From: Streptomyces sp. NBC_01591
GTDB lineage: Bacteria > Actinomycetota > Actinomycetes > Streptomycetales > Streptomycetaceae
Length of the DNA stretch: 64,000 nt
Assembly: GCF_035918155.1 (NCBI RefSeq)
Contig: NZ_CP109327.1
Location: 4,216,001-4,280,000, forward strand
Direction: 5' to 3'
Positions 1 through 8,048 of the stretch are shown here, piece after piece. Both the position numbers and the translations under genes were made by a program. The number at the start of each line of letters is the position of its first letter. The first letter of the stretch is position 1. The notes beneath the pieces were generated by a model that was not told the DNA's origin, searched no databases, and saw only the letters and a list, made by a program, of their open reading frames with translations.

Positions 1-2
1 GG

Positions 3-527
3 CTCGTGCAGTACTACTTCGGGACCAAGGAGAAGCTGCTGCTCTACGGGCTCCAGCACCTGACCGACCGGTTCACCGCACGAGTAGGCGCCCGCCTCCG
101 GGCCGTTGGCGCGGACCCCGGGCCGCGCGCGACCGCCGAGGCGCTGCTGCTGACCTCTCTCCCCACCGACGAGGAGAGCCGGACCTTCCACCTCCTCTAC
201 ACCTCGTACGCGATCCTGTCCGTGACCGACGAGGCGCTGGCCGCCCAGCCCTTCATCGACAACCCCGACGCCGCCGAGGACGCCCTGACCGGCCTGCTGC
301 GTCAGGCCCAGGAGGCCGGCCTGGCCGATCCCGGCGTGGACGCACGCACGGAGGCCATCGGCCTGCTCGCCATGGCGGCGGCCATGGGCACCAGCATCCT
401 GGTGGGCCAGCGGCAGCCGGAGTCGGCCACCGAGGTACTGCGCCACCACCTGGACCGCATCTTCACGTCCTCGGGTGGCTGCCCGCCCCGGTCCAGCAGG
501 ACGCCACCCAGCCATACGCCGCGCTGA
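3..527 (+). CDS. TetR-family transcriptional regulator, 5' end outside window
   Basis: Only the C-terminal part is present. The first visible residues (QYYFGTKEKLLLYGL) match the end of the TetR helix-turn-helix, where the recognition helix runs into the conserved Y-x-F-x-x-K-E-x-L stretch. The rest is the variable helical ligand-binding domain, about 150 residues. The reading frame is open to the window edge, so the start lies upstream. The last 15-20 residues (from about SSGGCPPR) are Pro/Arg/Ser-rich and overlap an Lrp/AsnC coding frame. They look like out-of-frame read-through past the natural end, so the native C-terminus may have been altered by the adjacent deletion. The ligand cannot be deduced. 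Confidence 0.8.
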   Translation, partial: LVQYYFGTKEKLLLYGLQHLTDRFTARVGARLRAVGADPGPRATAEALLLTSLPTDEESRTFHLLYTSYAILSVTDEALAAQPFIDNPDAAEDALTGLLRQAQEAGLADPGVDARTEAIGLLAMAAAMGTSILVGQRQPESATEVLRHHLDRIFTSSGGCPPRSSRTPPSHTPR

Positions 528-790
528 GCAAGACCGTCGGGCTCTCGGCCGGCGCCACTCACGAACGCGTCCGGAAGCTGCGGGAGCGCGGCGTGATCCG
601 GCGTACCGCGGTCGAGGTCGATCCGGCGGCGGTGGGATACGGGGTACTGGCCTACGTGACGGTCGACTCCACGTCCTGGATGGGTGATTCGGCCGAGCAC
701 TTCGCCGCGCTCCCCGAGATCCTTGAGGCACATGTCATCGCCGGCAGCGCATCGGTGCTCGTGAAGGTCAGGACCGCGACCGCATCATCC
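479..790 (+). pseudogene. Lrp/AsnC-family regulator remnant, truncated at both ends
   Basis: Frame 2 codes for a recognisable AsnC-type wing and effector-domain start: QDATQPYAALSKTVGLS, then ATHERVRKLRERGVI (recognition helix), then VDPAAVGYGVLAYVTVD and LEAHVIAGSASVLVKVRTA. The first helix of the HTH, normally L-D-x-x-D-x-x-I-L, is missing and there is no start codon. After about position 780 the similarity stops; the frame then runs into low-complexity residues to 937. Intact family members are about 150 residues and end in the RAM effector domain, most of which is lost. The left edge overlaps the 3' end of the TetR gene, consistent with a deletion joining the two. Confidence 0.6.
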
Positions 791-1168
791 AACGGCGCAC
801 TGCGGTCCTCCCTGTTCCTTCCTGGTGCGTGCAGGTTGAAACTATGGCATCGCATCCACTATTCAAGACCGACCGTCTCGGATAGTGGTCGAGCTTGGAA
901 TGGTCGGAGCCGCGTGCTCGTCCCCTGCGTGGGCTGATCGTCCTCCGCTTGCCTCCGCCCGCCCCGTCCACCCCCGCTGATGACGTTCCGCATGCCCCTC
1001 ATCGGTGTTGTCAGTGGGTGCTGTTAGCTTCCTTCCCGCGTCGCCGAGGAGAGATTGCAGCCGCCCCCCTGGGTCCGGTCCGACCGGTACCTGCCATGCG
1101 GTGACGTGTGTGCAGCCCCGTTCCGGTCCACCGGGACGGGCAACGTTCTCCCAGGAGGAAGAAGCTTG
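791..1168. other. non-coding gap with one inverted repeat
   Basis: No convincing gene is seen. The stretch contains the inverted repeat CCACTAT (856-862) and ATAGTGG (882-888) with a 19-nt spacer, which could be an operator or the base of a weak hairpin. A strong ribosome-binding site lies at 1153-1158 (AGGAGG), 10 nt before the next start. Confidence 0.4.
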
Positions 1169-2092
1169 ATGAAGAGCAGCATGACCGGGCGCAGGGCGGC
1201 CCGTGCGGCGGCCGTTCTCACGGCGGCGATGGCCTTGGCAGTGGCGGCGGCTCCACTGTCCGGCACCGCGCAGGCCCACGAGGCGGTCTCCGGGTCGCTG
1301 GCGTTCAGCGGCGAGGCGGGTGAGTTCGTCTCCGACGGTCAGTCCCAGGAGTTCACGGCCGGGTCGGTCGAGATGTTCGACGTCTCGGGACCCACCGCCC
1401 AGAGCGCCGTGGGGGTCACGATCGTCACCCCCGAAGGCAAGCGCTGGTCCCTCCACCTCCAGGCCCCCGAGGGCCAGAAGCTGACCGAAGGCGCCACCTA
1501 CACCGGGGCATCGCGCTGGCCCTACGCCCAACCGGAGGACCCGCAGCTGGAGTTCGGCGCGGACGACCGCTGGTGCAACACCAGCACCGGCTCCTTCACC
1601 GTCTCCCACATCTCCTACGGCCCCTACGGCTACATCCGCGAGCTCGACGCCACCTTCGAGCAGTACTGCAACGGTTCCACGCTGCCCCTGCGCGGCGAGG
1701 TCCACGCCCGCACCGCCGAGCCCCCGGCCGAGCTGGCCATCGGGCTCGGCCTGAACCCCGAGGGCAAGGTCGACAGCAAGACCGGAGAGGTCACCGTCGG
1801 CGGCACGGCCACCTGCAACAAGCCGGCCCGCATATCGCTCTCGGGCCTGGTCGCCCAGACTCAGAAGAGCGGCGAGGCGGTCGGCAGGTACGAGGGCGAG
1901 ACGGTCGACTGCACCCCGGGCGCCCCCGTTCCGTGGAACGTCACCATTCCCGTCACCGCGATGGAGCCCGGGCTGTCCTTCCGCCCCGGTACCGCCATGT
2001 TCCGCGGCTTCGGCTCGGCGGACGACCGCGACTACCCGGTGACCGTCAACGCCGGTGACAACACCACCTCGATCACCCTGGTCAAGTCCTGA
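1169..2092 (+). CDS. secreted beta-rich protein of unknown function
   Basis: 307 residues. The ATG at 1169 is chosen because AGGAGG lies 10 nt upstream and because it gives a standard Sec signal peptide: a basic n-region (MKSSMTGRRAAR), a hydrophobic core (about residues 12-30) and an A-x-A cleavage site near GTAQAHE. The mature part has two halves. The first (about 35-185) has two cysteines (DRWCN, EQYCN). The second (about 195-305) begins VTVGGTATCNKPARISLSG and has two more cysteines, with an alternating pattern typical of an Ig-like or bacterial beta-sandwich domain. No catalytic motif is visible. It probably acts outside the cell; I do not recognise the family. A strong hairpin terminator follows at 2107. 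Confidence 0.8.
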   Translation: MKSSMTGRRAARAAAVLTAAMALAVAAAPLSGTAQAHEAVSGSLAFSGEAGEFVSDGQSQEFTAGSVEMFDVSGPTAQSAVGVTIVTPEGKRWSLHLQAPEGQKLTEGATYTGASRWPYAQPEDPQLEFGADDRWCNTSTGSFTVSHISYGPYGYIRELDATFEQYCNGSTLPLRGEVHARTAEPPAELAIGLGLNPEGKVDSKTGEVTVGGTATCNKPARISLSGLVAQTQKSGEAVGRYEGETVDCTPGAPVPWNVTIPVTAMEPGLSFRPGTAMFRGFGSADDRDYPVTVNAGDNTTSITLVKS

Positions 2093-2106
2093 CCCACTGA
2101 CACATG

Positions 2107-2148
2107 ACGCGTCGCATCGCGGGTGGGCCCGCCCGCGATGCGACGCGT
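2107..2148. terminator. bidirectional hairpin terminator
   Basis: A perfect 17-bp inverted repeat (arms 2107-2123 and 2132-2148) with an 8-nt spacer separates the + strand secreted-protein gene from the converging LysR gene. There is no T-tract, as is common for Streptomyces terminators. It can serve both genes. Confidence 0.75.
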
Positions 2149-2224
2149 CGGCCGGCGGAGCGACCGATCGCGGGCGGGGCGGGGGGCCGGCGCCGGCACA
2201 TCTCCGACGCGCGATCGAGTTCCT

Positions 2225-3115
2225 TCAGTCTGTCGCCGCCTGGGCGAGTGCACGTACCAGCGGGGTCGCGCGGTCCGTGCGCCAGATCAGGGCCCACTGG
2301 ACGGGCGGAGCGTCGTGGAGGGGGAGGTAGACGACGTCGGTCTGCGCGTTGTAGCGCCGTCCCTCGTCGGGGACGGGGCAGACCGCGTCGCCTGCCGCGA
2401 CGAGGGCAAGGATCTCGTAGAAGGTGGTGACGGCCGGGCCGCGGCGGACGGGGCGTCCGGCCGGAGTGCGGGCGGGCAGGACGGCGGCCTCCCAGTAGGC
2501 GGGTATGGGGCCATTCAGGCGCGGCACGATGTGATCGCCGAGCACCTCCATGCTCAACGACTCCTGTTGGGCGAGCGGGTGGCCCGCGGCCGTCATCAGA
2601 TGGAGGGGTTCCTCGCGCAGCAGCGCCCCGACGGTCAGGTCCGGCTCGCGAACCGGCAGCCACGTGGTCACCGCGTCGACCTCGCCGGCCCGCAAGGCTC
2701 CGAACGGATCGCTGAAGAACACTTCCCGGAAACGGAGTTCGACGGACGGGTGCCGGGACCGGAAGCGGGTCAGGACCGGGGCCATGTCGTGCATCTGTGC
2801 GCCCATGACCCCCAGCGTCAGCGTGCCGGCCGATTGGCGGGCGACGTTGATCACCTCCGCCAGGGCGTCCTGGATACCCTCATATGCCGGCTTCAGCCGC
2901 TGGAGCACCGCCTCTCCGACGGGGGTCAGCCGCACCTGGCGGCTTGTGCGCTCGAAGAGCTGGGCGCCAATGGCGCGTTCCTGCTTCTTGATCGCCTGAC
3001 TGACACGGGCCGGGGAGACATGCAGGCGCTCGGCGCGGCGGCCGAAGTGGAGCTCCTCCGCGAGCGTCAGGAAGATCTCTATGTCCCGCAGTTCCACCCT
3101 GTCCCCCGACTCCAT
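2225..3115 (-). CDS. LysR-family transcriptional regulator
   Basis: 297 residues from the ATG at 3115. The N-terminal winged HTH spans about residues 8-67 (ELRDIEIFLTLAEELHFGRRAERL, then SPARVSQAIKKQE and LFERTSRQVRLTP). The remainder is a periplasmic-binding-like effector domain (about 95-290). The gene is divergent from the Vat-like/vgb/YCII operon, with a 254-bp intergenic region that carries a perfect palindrome at 3129-3152 just upstream of its own start. LysR proteins normally autoregulate and control the divergent operon, so control of the streptogramin-type resistance genes is a reasonable inference. The effector is unknown. Confidence 0.85.
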   Translation of the reverse strand: MESGDRVELRDIEIFLTLAEELHFGRRAERLHVSPARVSQAIKKQERAIGAQLFERTSRQVRLTPVGEAVLQRLKPAYEGIQDALAEVINVARQSAGTLTLGVMGAQMHDMAPVLTRFRSRHPSVELRFREVFFSDPFGALRAGEVDAVTTWLPVREPDLTVGALLREEPLHLMTAAGHPLAQQESLSMEVLGDHIVPRLNGPIPAYWEAAVLPARTPAGRPVRRGPAVTTFYEILALVAAGDAVCPVPDEGRRYNAQTDVVYLPLHDAPPVQWALIWRTDRATPLVRALAQAATD

Positions 3116-3128
3116 TCCGGGCCCCGGA

Positions 3129-3152
3129 GTCGTTAACCTATGGGTTAACGAC
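3129..3152. promoter_or_regulatory. probable LysR operator
   Basis: A perfect 10-bp inverted repeat (GTCGTTAACC, 4-nt spacer, GGTTAACGAC) starts 14 nt upstream of the lysR start codon, between it and the divergent operon. Its AT-rich core stands out from the surrounding GC-rich DNA. LysR regulators bind T-N11-A type dyads in this position. Confidence 0.65.
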
Positions 3153-3369
3153 CATAACAAGACCGGCCGTTGTTCCCGGGCTGCCCCGGTGCGCATGCTG
3201 GGGACCAGGCCGGGAGGCTTCCCTCGGGTGACACGAGCCGGCGCGAGGCGGCAGGAGATGCCCGCTCAAGTCGGCCGATGGCCCGGAAGGCGCGCACCTC
3301 ATCGGGCGTGAGACCTCGCCGCCCTGTGCTCCGCCCGCCGAGTACGAACCCTCACGGAGAGATTCCCGC

Positions 3370-3717
3370 GTGACACCTGATCCGAGCACCGTCCACCCCC
3401 TGTCCGCCCACGAGCGTGTCGTCTTCCTCAAGCCACTGGTCGACGGGACGAAGGTCGTGGCGGGTGACTTCACCTACTACGGCGACCCCGACGGCGCGAC
3501 CGACTTCGCACAGCGCAACGTGCTGTACGCGTACGGTCCCGAACGGCTGATCACCGGCAAGTACTGTGGGATCACGACGGGCACCCGGTTCCTGATGACG
3601 GGCGCCGCCCACCCGTCGATGGGGGCGCTGGTGACCGAGCACGCCCGGACCATCATGGCGGGATCCCCCAAGGACATCGAGTGCATCGCCGCCACCGAAG
3701 ATCTGGAGCAGCAGTGA
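3370..3717 (+). CDS. Vat-type xenobiotic acetyltransferase with internal in-frame deletion (probably non-functional)
   Basis: 115 residues from a GTG start; the Vat/CatB family is usually about 205-215. Residues 1-66 follow the Vat N-terminus closely (VFLKPLV, GDFTYYGDP, RNVLYAYGPERL, GKYCGITTGTRFLMTGAAH), including the His of the N-G-A-N-H-like site that acts as catalytic base in VatD. Residues 67-115 (ALVTEHARTIMAGSPKDIE) match the extreme C-terminal helix of the family. The roughly 100 residues between, which form the left-handed beta-helix of hexapeptide repeats that binds acetyl-CoA and streptogramin A, are absent. The frame stays open across the junction near 3621. The gene overlaps the next start by GTGA. 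Acetylation activity is not expected. Confidence 0.8.
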   Translation: MTPDPSTVHPLSAHERVVFLKPLVDGTKVVAGDFTYYGDPDGATDFAQRNVLYAYGPERLITGKYCGITTGTRFLMTGAAHPSMGALVTEHARTIMAGSPKDIECIAATEDLEQQ

Positions 3718-4649
3718 CGCCCCGAACCGTCGAGGAGTTCGCGGTGTCCGACCGCGAGAGCGGCCCGTACGCGCTCACCACGGGCCCGGACGGCGCGCTG
3801 TGGTTCACCCTGGTGCACAGCGGCAGGATCGGCCGGCTGATCCCGGGACAGGAGCCGACCAGTCATCAGCTCGCCCCGGACAGCGGTCCGACGGTCATCT
3901 GTAACGGGCCGGACGGTGCGCTGTGGTTCACGCAGTACCGGGGGCACCGGATCGGGCGGATCACGCCCGCCGGCCAGGTGACGGAGTTCGCGCTGCCGAC
4001 CGCGGAGTGCGGGCCCTTCGGCATCGCGGCGGGGCCGGACGGCGCGCTGTGGTTCACCGAGACCGCCGCCGACCGCATCGGCCGCGTCACCACCGACGGC
4101 ACGGTCACCGAGTATCCACTGCCCCGCACCGAAGCGTTCCCCTCCGCCATCGCCGCGGCCGGGGACTCGATGTGGTTCACCATGAACCAGGCCAACGCCA
4201 TCGGCCGTATCGGCATGGACGGCCGCATCACGGTCCACGAGCTGCCCACCGAGGCGGCCGCACCGGTGGGGATCGCCGTGGGCCCGGACGGAAGTGTCTG
4301 GTTCACCGAGATCGCGGCCGGTCAGATCGGCCGGCTGACACCCGACGGCCGCATCACCGAGTACCCGCTGCCCGACCGCTCCGCCAGGCCGCACGCCGTC
4401 ACGACCGACGCAGACGGAACGGCCTGGTTCACCGAATGGGGTGGGAACCGAGTCGGCTCGCTCACCTCCGACGGCACGGTCACCGTCCATGACCTGCCGA
4501 CCCCGGGTTCCGAGCCGCACGGCATCACGGTGGGCCCGGACGGCGCCCTGTGGACGGCCCTGGAGACGGGCGCACTGGCCCGCATCGAACCGACCACCAC
4601 CGGAACCACCCTCACCACCAAGAACACCGAACAGAGGAACACCCCATGA
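3714..4649 (+). CDS. vgb: virginiamycin B lyase (streptogramin B lyase)
   Basis: 311 residues; the family is about 295-300. The protein is a string of repeats of about 42 residues with the signature GPDGALWFT-x(5-8)-RIGR-x-x-P/TDG, seven blades of a beta-propeller. Vgb enzymes linearise type B streptogramins by an elimination reaction at the ester bond. The last blade keeps the His of SEPHGI and the Glu of ALETG, matching the catalytic His and metal-associated Glu of the staphylococcal enzyme. The GTG start at 3714 overlaps the stop of the Vat-like gene, so the two are translationally coupled. Vat plus Vgb is the classic pair covering A- and B-type streptogramins; here only Vgb looks complete. 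Likely controlled by the divergent LysR. Confidence 0.88.
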   Translation: MTPRTVEEFAVSDRESGPYALTTGPDGALWFTLVHSGRIGRLIPGQEPTSHQLAPDSGPTVICNGPDGALWFTQYRGHRIGRITPAGQVTEFALPTAECGPFGIAAGPDGALWFTETAADRIGRVTTDGTVTEYPLPRTEAFPSAIAAAGDSMWFTMNQANAIGRIGMDGRITVHELPTEAAAPVGIAVGPDGSVWFTEIAAGQIGRLTPDGRITEYPLPDRSARPHAVTTDADGTAWFTEWGGNRVGSLTSDGTVTVHDLPTPGSEPHGITVGPDGALWTALETGALARIEPTTTGTTLTTKNTEQRNTP

Positions 4650-4993
4650 AATACGCCCTCGTGATCTTCGAGACGGATGCGTCACGCGCCCTGATCCAGG
4701 CCGACCGCGCCGCCTACCGAAAGGCGTACGAGACCTGGATCGGCGAGCTCGCGGCAGCGGGCAAGCTGGCGGGCGGCGACGCCCTCGACACCGAGCACCA
4801 AGGCCCTGTCACCGTGCGCAAGACGGCGGACGGGTCCGCGGCGGTGACCGAGGGGCCCGTGCACAGCGGCGAGGAAACCCTCGGCGGCTGGTTCGTGCTG
4901 GAGGTGGCCGACCACGCCGAGGCCATCGAGCTGGCCGGCGGCTTCCCCACCCCCGAGGCGCTCGAAATCCGCCCGATCCTCGAATCGGCCTGA
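4646..4993 (+). CDS. YCII-family (DGPF domain) protein
   Basis: 115 residues. The ATG overlaps the vgb stop (ATGA), so it is the third gene of the operon. Sequence features of YCII/DGPF proteins are present: MKYALVIFETD at the N-terminus, a central HQGPVTVRKT segment, then VTEGPVHSGEETLGGWFVLEV and AIELAGGFPTPEALEIRPI. These small ferredoxin-like-fold proteins form dimers, and many sit beside ECF sigma factors or oxidoreductases. Their biochemical role is mostly unknown, so no specific function is assigned. Its place behind vgb suggests co-expression only. Confidence 0.82.
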   Translation: MKYALVIFETDASRALIQADRAAYRKAYETWIGELAAAGKLAGGDALDTEHQGPVTVRKTADGSAAVTEGPVHSGEETLGGWFVLEVADHAEAIELAGGFPTPEALEIRPILESA

Positions 4994-5093
4994 GCGGCAT
5001 GCGGCCCTCGACGCCCACGGCACGGACACCCAACGTGCCCGACCAGCACGACATACCGGGCCCGGAGCGCTGTATCCCTTCACAGGAGTTGAT

Positions 5094-6044
5094 TTGAAAC
5101 TGACATCGGTGAGCTACCGGCCTCTGACCGGCCCCGAGGAGATCGATCTCTTCTGCCGGCTCTCCTACGTTCTCGACCACGAACTGACCGCGGACTTCGC
5201 CAACGGCTGCCGCCGCCCCGAGTGGGCATGGGTGGCCCTGGACGGCGACCGTCTCCTCGCCCGGCTCGCCTGGTGGACGACCCCGGGCGGTGACGTCCCG
5301 CTGCAGTTCGACTTCTTCGACATCGACGACACGCTGCCCCGGGCCGACCGCGACGAGATCGGCCTGCGGCTGTTCGAGACGGCGACGTCGACCGTCTTCC
5401 CGGCGGGCGCGAAGCTGCCGGAGTACGGCCGCTTCGTCCCGCCCGACTGGCATGAGGACCCCGCGGCCCGCGAGGTGGTCGAATCCCGCACGCGCGTGCT
5501 GGAGAGCACCGGAGCACGGCTGCTGGTCGAGCGCCTACGGCTGCAGTGGACCCCGTCGTCCCTGCTCCCGGAGTCCAGAGGGCGTCTCGTCTTCCGCCCG
5601 GTGGCCCACCGCGAGGACCTCATCGCCCTGATGACCCCGGTCATGGAGGGCACCCTCGACGCCCACGGCCAGGCGGACCTGGCATCCGGACTGAGCCCGC
5701 GCGAAGCGGCGGAACGGCACTACGACGGAGAGTTCGCCGGGTTCAAGAGCCCGCACGAGTGGTGGCGCATCGCCGAACTCCCCGATGGGGGAGGTCCGGT
5801 GGGCTTCGTGGTTCCGGCCCGCAACAGCTACCACCCGATTATCGCGTACATCGGTGTCCTGCCCGCACACCGCGGCAACGGCTACATCGACGACATCCTC
5901 GCCGAGGGCACCCGCATCCTGGCCGCCGAGGGCGTCGACCGGATCAGGGCCTCGACGGACCTCGGCAACGTCCCCATGGCGAAGTCCTTCGCCCGCGCCG
6001 GATACGTCAACTTCGAACGCTCCCTCAACCTGGTCTGGGACTGA
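5094..6044 (+). CDS. GNAT-family N-acetyltransferase
   Basis: 316 residues from a TTG start preceded by AGGAG. The C-terminal third is a GNAT fold: YIGVLPAHRGNGYIDDILAEGTRIL is the acetyl-CoA-binding motif A (Q/R-x-x-G-x-G/A), followed by IRASTDLGNVPMAKSFARAGYVNFERSLNLVW, the motif B region with the N-x-x-M and G-Y/F features. The N-terminal half (about 1-150) is a second, degenerate GNAT-like or substrate domain. The gene lies 100 bp after the YCII gene with its own ribosome-binding site and may be read from the same transcript. Substrate unknown; a role in drug or small-molecule acetylation is possible but not shown. Confidence 0.8.
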   Translation: MKLTSVSYRPLTGPEEIDLFCRLSYVLDHELTADFANGCRRPEWAWVALDGDRLLARLAWWTTPGGDVPLQFDFFDIDDTLPRADRDEIGLRLFETATSTVFPAGAKLPEYGRFVPPDWHEDPAAREVVESRTRVLESTGARLLVERLRLQWTPSSLLPESRGRLVFRPVAHREDLIALMTPVMEGTLDAHGQADLASGLSPREAAERHYDGEFAGFKSPHEWWRIAELPDGGGPVGFVVPARNSYHPIIAYIGVLPAHRGNGYIDDILAEGTRILAAEGVDRIRASTDLGNVPMAKSFARAGYVNFERSLNLVWD

Positions 6045-6055
6045 CCCTGCCACGG

Positions 6056-6080
6056 GCCTGACCCGCGATGCGGATCAGGC
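6056..6080 (+). terminator. hairpin terminator after GNAT gene
   Basis: GCCTGA-C-CCGC and GCGG-A-TCAGGC pair with one mismatch around a 3-nt loop, starting 12 nt after the GNAT stop codon. Confidence 0.55.
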
Positions 6081-6093
6081 GACGTCGATGCGC

Positions 6094-6113
6094 ATCGCCA
6101 CGATCGTGGCGAT
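6094..6113. repeat. 20-bp perfect palindrome
   Basis: ATCGCCACGATCGTGGCGAT is its own reverse complement. It lies just after the terminator-like hairpin at 6056-6080 and about 320 bp before cvnA. It may be a second terminator stem or an operator; the sequence alone does not decide. Confidence 0.5.
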
Positions 6114-6204
6114 CGCACCGCGATCCACCCGCCTGCTCTCCGGGCCGCCTCGGGCACCCCGGATGTGAACATTTCGCGTCAGGAGTGCAACTGGCGTGTC
6201 GGTC

Positions 6205-6243
6205 TTGACAATTGCCTGCCTGACCGATGTTAAGATCATCTTA
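6205..6243 (+). promoter_or_regulatory. candidate conservon promoter with dyad
   Basis: A consensus -35 box TTGACA (6205-6210) is followed by TGTTAA at 17 nt or TAAGAT (6231-6236) at 20 nt. TAAGAT-C-ATCTTA (6231-6243) is a perfect 6-bp dyad that could bind a repressor. This is the only strong vegetative-type promoter seen upstream of cvnA. Confidence 0.5.
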
Positions 6244-6417
6244 CTTCCAGTGGGCTGATGGCGTATGGGGGCATTCCGGGAGGGATGAACTCCTCGGCCC
6301 CACATCCGGAGGGGCCTTCCCTGGGTGGCGCAAGCCGTGGCTCGACCAGCCCGGTGCCTGTGGCACATGAGGGAGTGTCAAGCCGTATCCATAGCCATGG
6401 CACTTGAAGTGAGTCTC

Positions 6418-7647
6418 ATGACATTTGCACAGGGCCCTCTTCTGTGGGCGCTGGTTGTCGTTGCGCTGGTCGCCGTGGGTGCCGTTATGCGGGCTCGCAA
6501 GACCAACATCGGGCTGCGCAGACAGAACGCCGAACTCCATCAGCAACGCGACATGTTGCAACGGCAACGGGACGAACTACACGTCGCCCACACAGGTCTG
6601 ACGCACCAGTACTCCGCCGAGCTGGCCGACGTCCGCAAGGACGCCGAGGAGGAGACCAAGGCGGTCCTCAAGGCCGCCGTGCGTACCCTCCAGGGTCTTG
6701 CGGACGAGCAGCAGGTGGTCATCGAGAACGCCCAGAAGAAGTACGGCGACGACCCCGGCATGCTGGCCGACCTGATGGCCATCGACCACGCCAACAGCCA
6801 GTTCGGGCGCAGGGCGCAGGGCATCGCGGTGCTGTGCGGCGGCTGGCTCGGGCGCCGGGAGACCGTCGCCTCCGTCTTCGACGTGGCCCGCAGCGCCCAG
6901 GGCCGTATCCGGCAGTTCGACCGGGTGCGGGTCAACGGGCAGGTGAACTTCTCGGTCGTCAGCAAGGCCGTGGAACCCGTCGCGGTCGTCCTCGCCGAGC
7001 TGCTGGCCAACGCCACCAACTACTCCGCCCCCGGCACCCCGGTGGAGATCAACATCCAGGCCGTCCCGACGGGCGTCTGCCTCATCGTCGACGACGCCGG
7101 TCTCGGCATGGGCCAGGAGGAGAAGGACCGCGCGGCAGCTCTCCTCGCGCCGCAGGCCGCGATCAGCGTCTCCAGCCTGGGCATTCCCCCGCAGTTCGGG
7201 TTCGCCGTCTCCGGCGTGCTCGCCGCCCGCTACGGGTTCAGGGTCTCGGTGGACTCCGTATCGCCCTATGGAGGTGTACGCGCGGTGGTTCTTCTGCCCG
7301 ACGAGCTGCTCACCGGCGATGTGCCCTCGCCGCCCCCGGTCGCCGTCGGCCACTACGACGCGGACGTGGCGGCACTCCCCCGGCGTCAGGCGCCCGCGCC
7401 GTCTCCGACACCGCTGTTCCCGCCGGCCGCGCAGCCGGCCCCCGCTCCGCAGCCCATCGGGCCCGCCGCCACCACCGCCGGTGGCCTGCCCAAGCGCCGT
7501 CGCAAGAGCCCGGTGTCCGTGGTGCCGTCGGCCGAGCCCGGGCCGGTGCGCAGCAACGAGGAGACCGCTTCCCGTCTGGGCGCGTTCCAGCGCGGAACAC
7601 GGTCCGGGCGTGACATGACGACGACGGAAGGACCCGAGTTCCAGTGA
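6418..7647 (+). CDS. cvnA: conservon protein CvnA: membrane sensor histidine-kinase-like ATPase
   Basis: 409 residues. The ATG at 6418 is chosen because it places one transmembrane helix at residues 5-23 directly at the N-terminus. Residues 28-65 form a Gln/Arg-rich coiled coil. The HATPase_c domain is at about 185-300, with the N-box ELLANATNYSAP (194-205) and the G-box DDAGLGMG (225-232). A weak phospho-acceptor region AIDHANSQFGRR (121-132) stands where nitrate-type kinases have D-H-x(5)-R-R. The tail (300-409) is Pro/Ala-rich and disordered. In conservons the A-B-C-D proteins form a membrane-associated complex resembling a G-protein-coupled sensor. The stop overlaps the cvnB start. Confidence 0.9.
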   Translation: MTFAQGPLLWALVVVALVAVGAVMRARKTNIGLRRQNAELHQQRDMLQRQRDELHVAHTGLTHQYSAELADVRKDAEEETKAVLKAAVRTLQGLADEQQVVIENAQKKYGDDPGMLADLMAIDHANSQFGRRAQGIAVLCGGWLGRRETVASVFDVARSAQGRIRQFDRVRVNGQVNFSVVSKAVEPVAVVLAELLANATNYSAPGTPVEINIQAVPTGVCLIVDDAGLGMGQEEKDRAAALLAPQAAISVSSLGIPPQFGFAVSGVLAARYGFRVSVDSVSPYGGVRAVVLLPDELLTGDVPSPPPVAVGHYDADVAALPRRQAPAPSPTPLFPPAAQPAPAPQPIGPAATTAGGLPKRRRKSPVSVVPSAEPGPVRSNEETASRLGAFQRGTRSGRDMTTTEGPEFQ

Positions 7648-8048
7648 ACCCCGATCTGTCCTGGGTGCTCAACGATGTTCTCCAGGTGCCCGGCGCACGG
7701 CATGCGATCCTCGTCTCCGCCGACGGTCTGCTGCTGGCCAACTCCAGTGAGATCGGCCGGGACGACGCGGAGACCGTGGCGGCCGCGATGAGTTCCATGC
7801 AGTCGCTGAGCCGGGCCGTCGCGCCCTTCATCGGGGCCCAGGCCCCGGGCCGCTGGCGTCAGACGCTGCTGGAGTACGACCACGGCTGGATCTTCCTGAT
7901 CGCGGCGGGTACCGGCGCCTACCTCGCGGCGGCCGCCGCGGCCGATGTGGACATGGAGGCCATGTCCTTCCGCATGCAGCAACAGGTCACCGCGCTGGGG
8001 AAGGCGATGACCACACCTCCCCGCCAGGACGCGGGGATCGACGCATGA
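7644..8048 (+). CDS. cvnB: conservon protein CvnB: roadblock/LC7 domain
   Basis: 134 residues from a GTG that overlaps the cvnA stop (GTGA). A roadblock/LC7 fold covers almost the whole protein: a helix (WVLNDVLQVPGARHAILVSADGL), a strand-rich core and a C-terminal helix. Roadblock proteins act as regulators of small Ras-like GTPases, and CvnB is thought to modulate the CvnD GTPase encoded two genes downstream. No membrane segment is seen; the protein is cytoplasmic. Confidence 0.92.
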   Translation: MNPDLSWVLNDVLQVPGARHAILVSADGLLLANSSEIGRDDAETVAAAMSSMQSLSRAVAPFIGAQAPGRWRQTLLEYDHGWIFLIAAGTGAYLAAAAAADVDMEAMSFRMQQQVTALGKAMTTPPRQDAGIDA

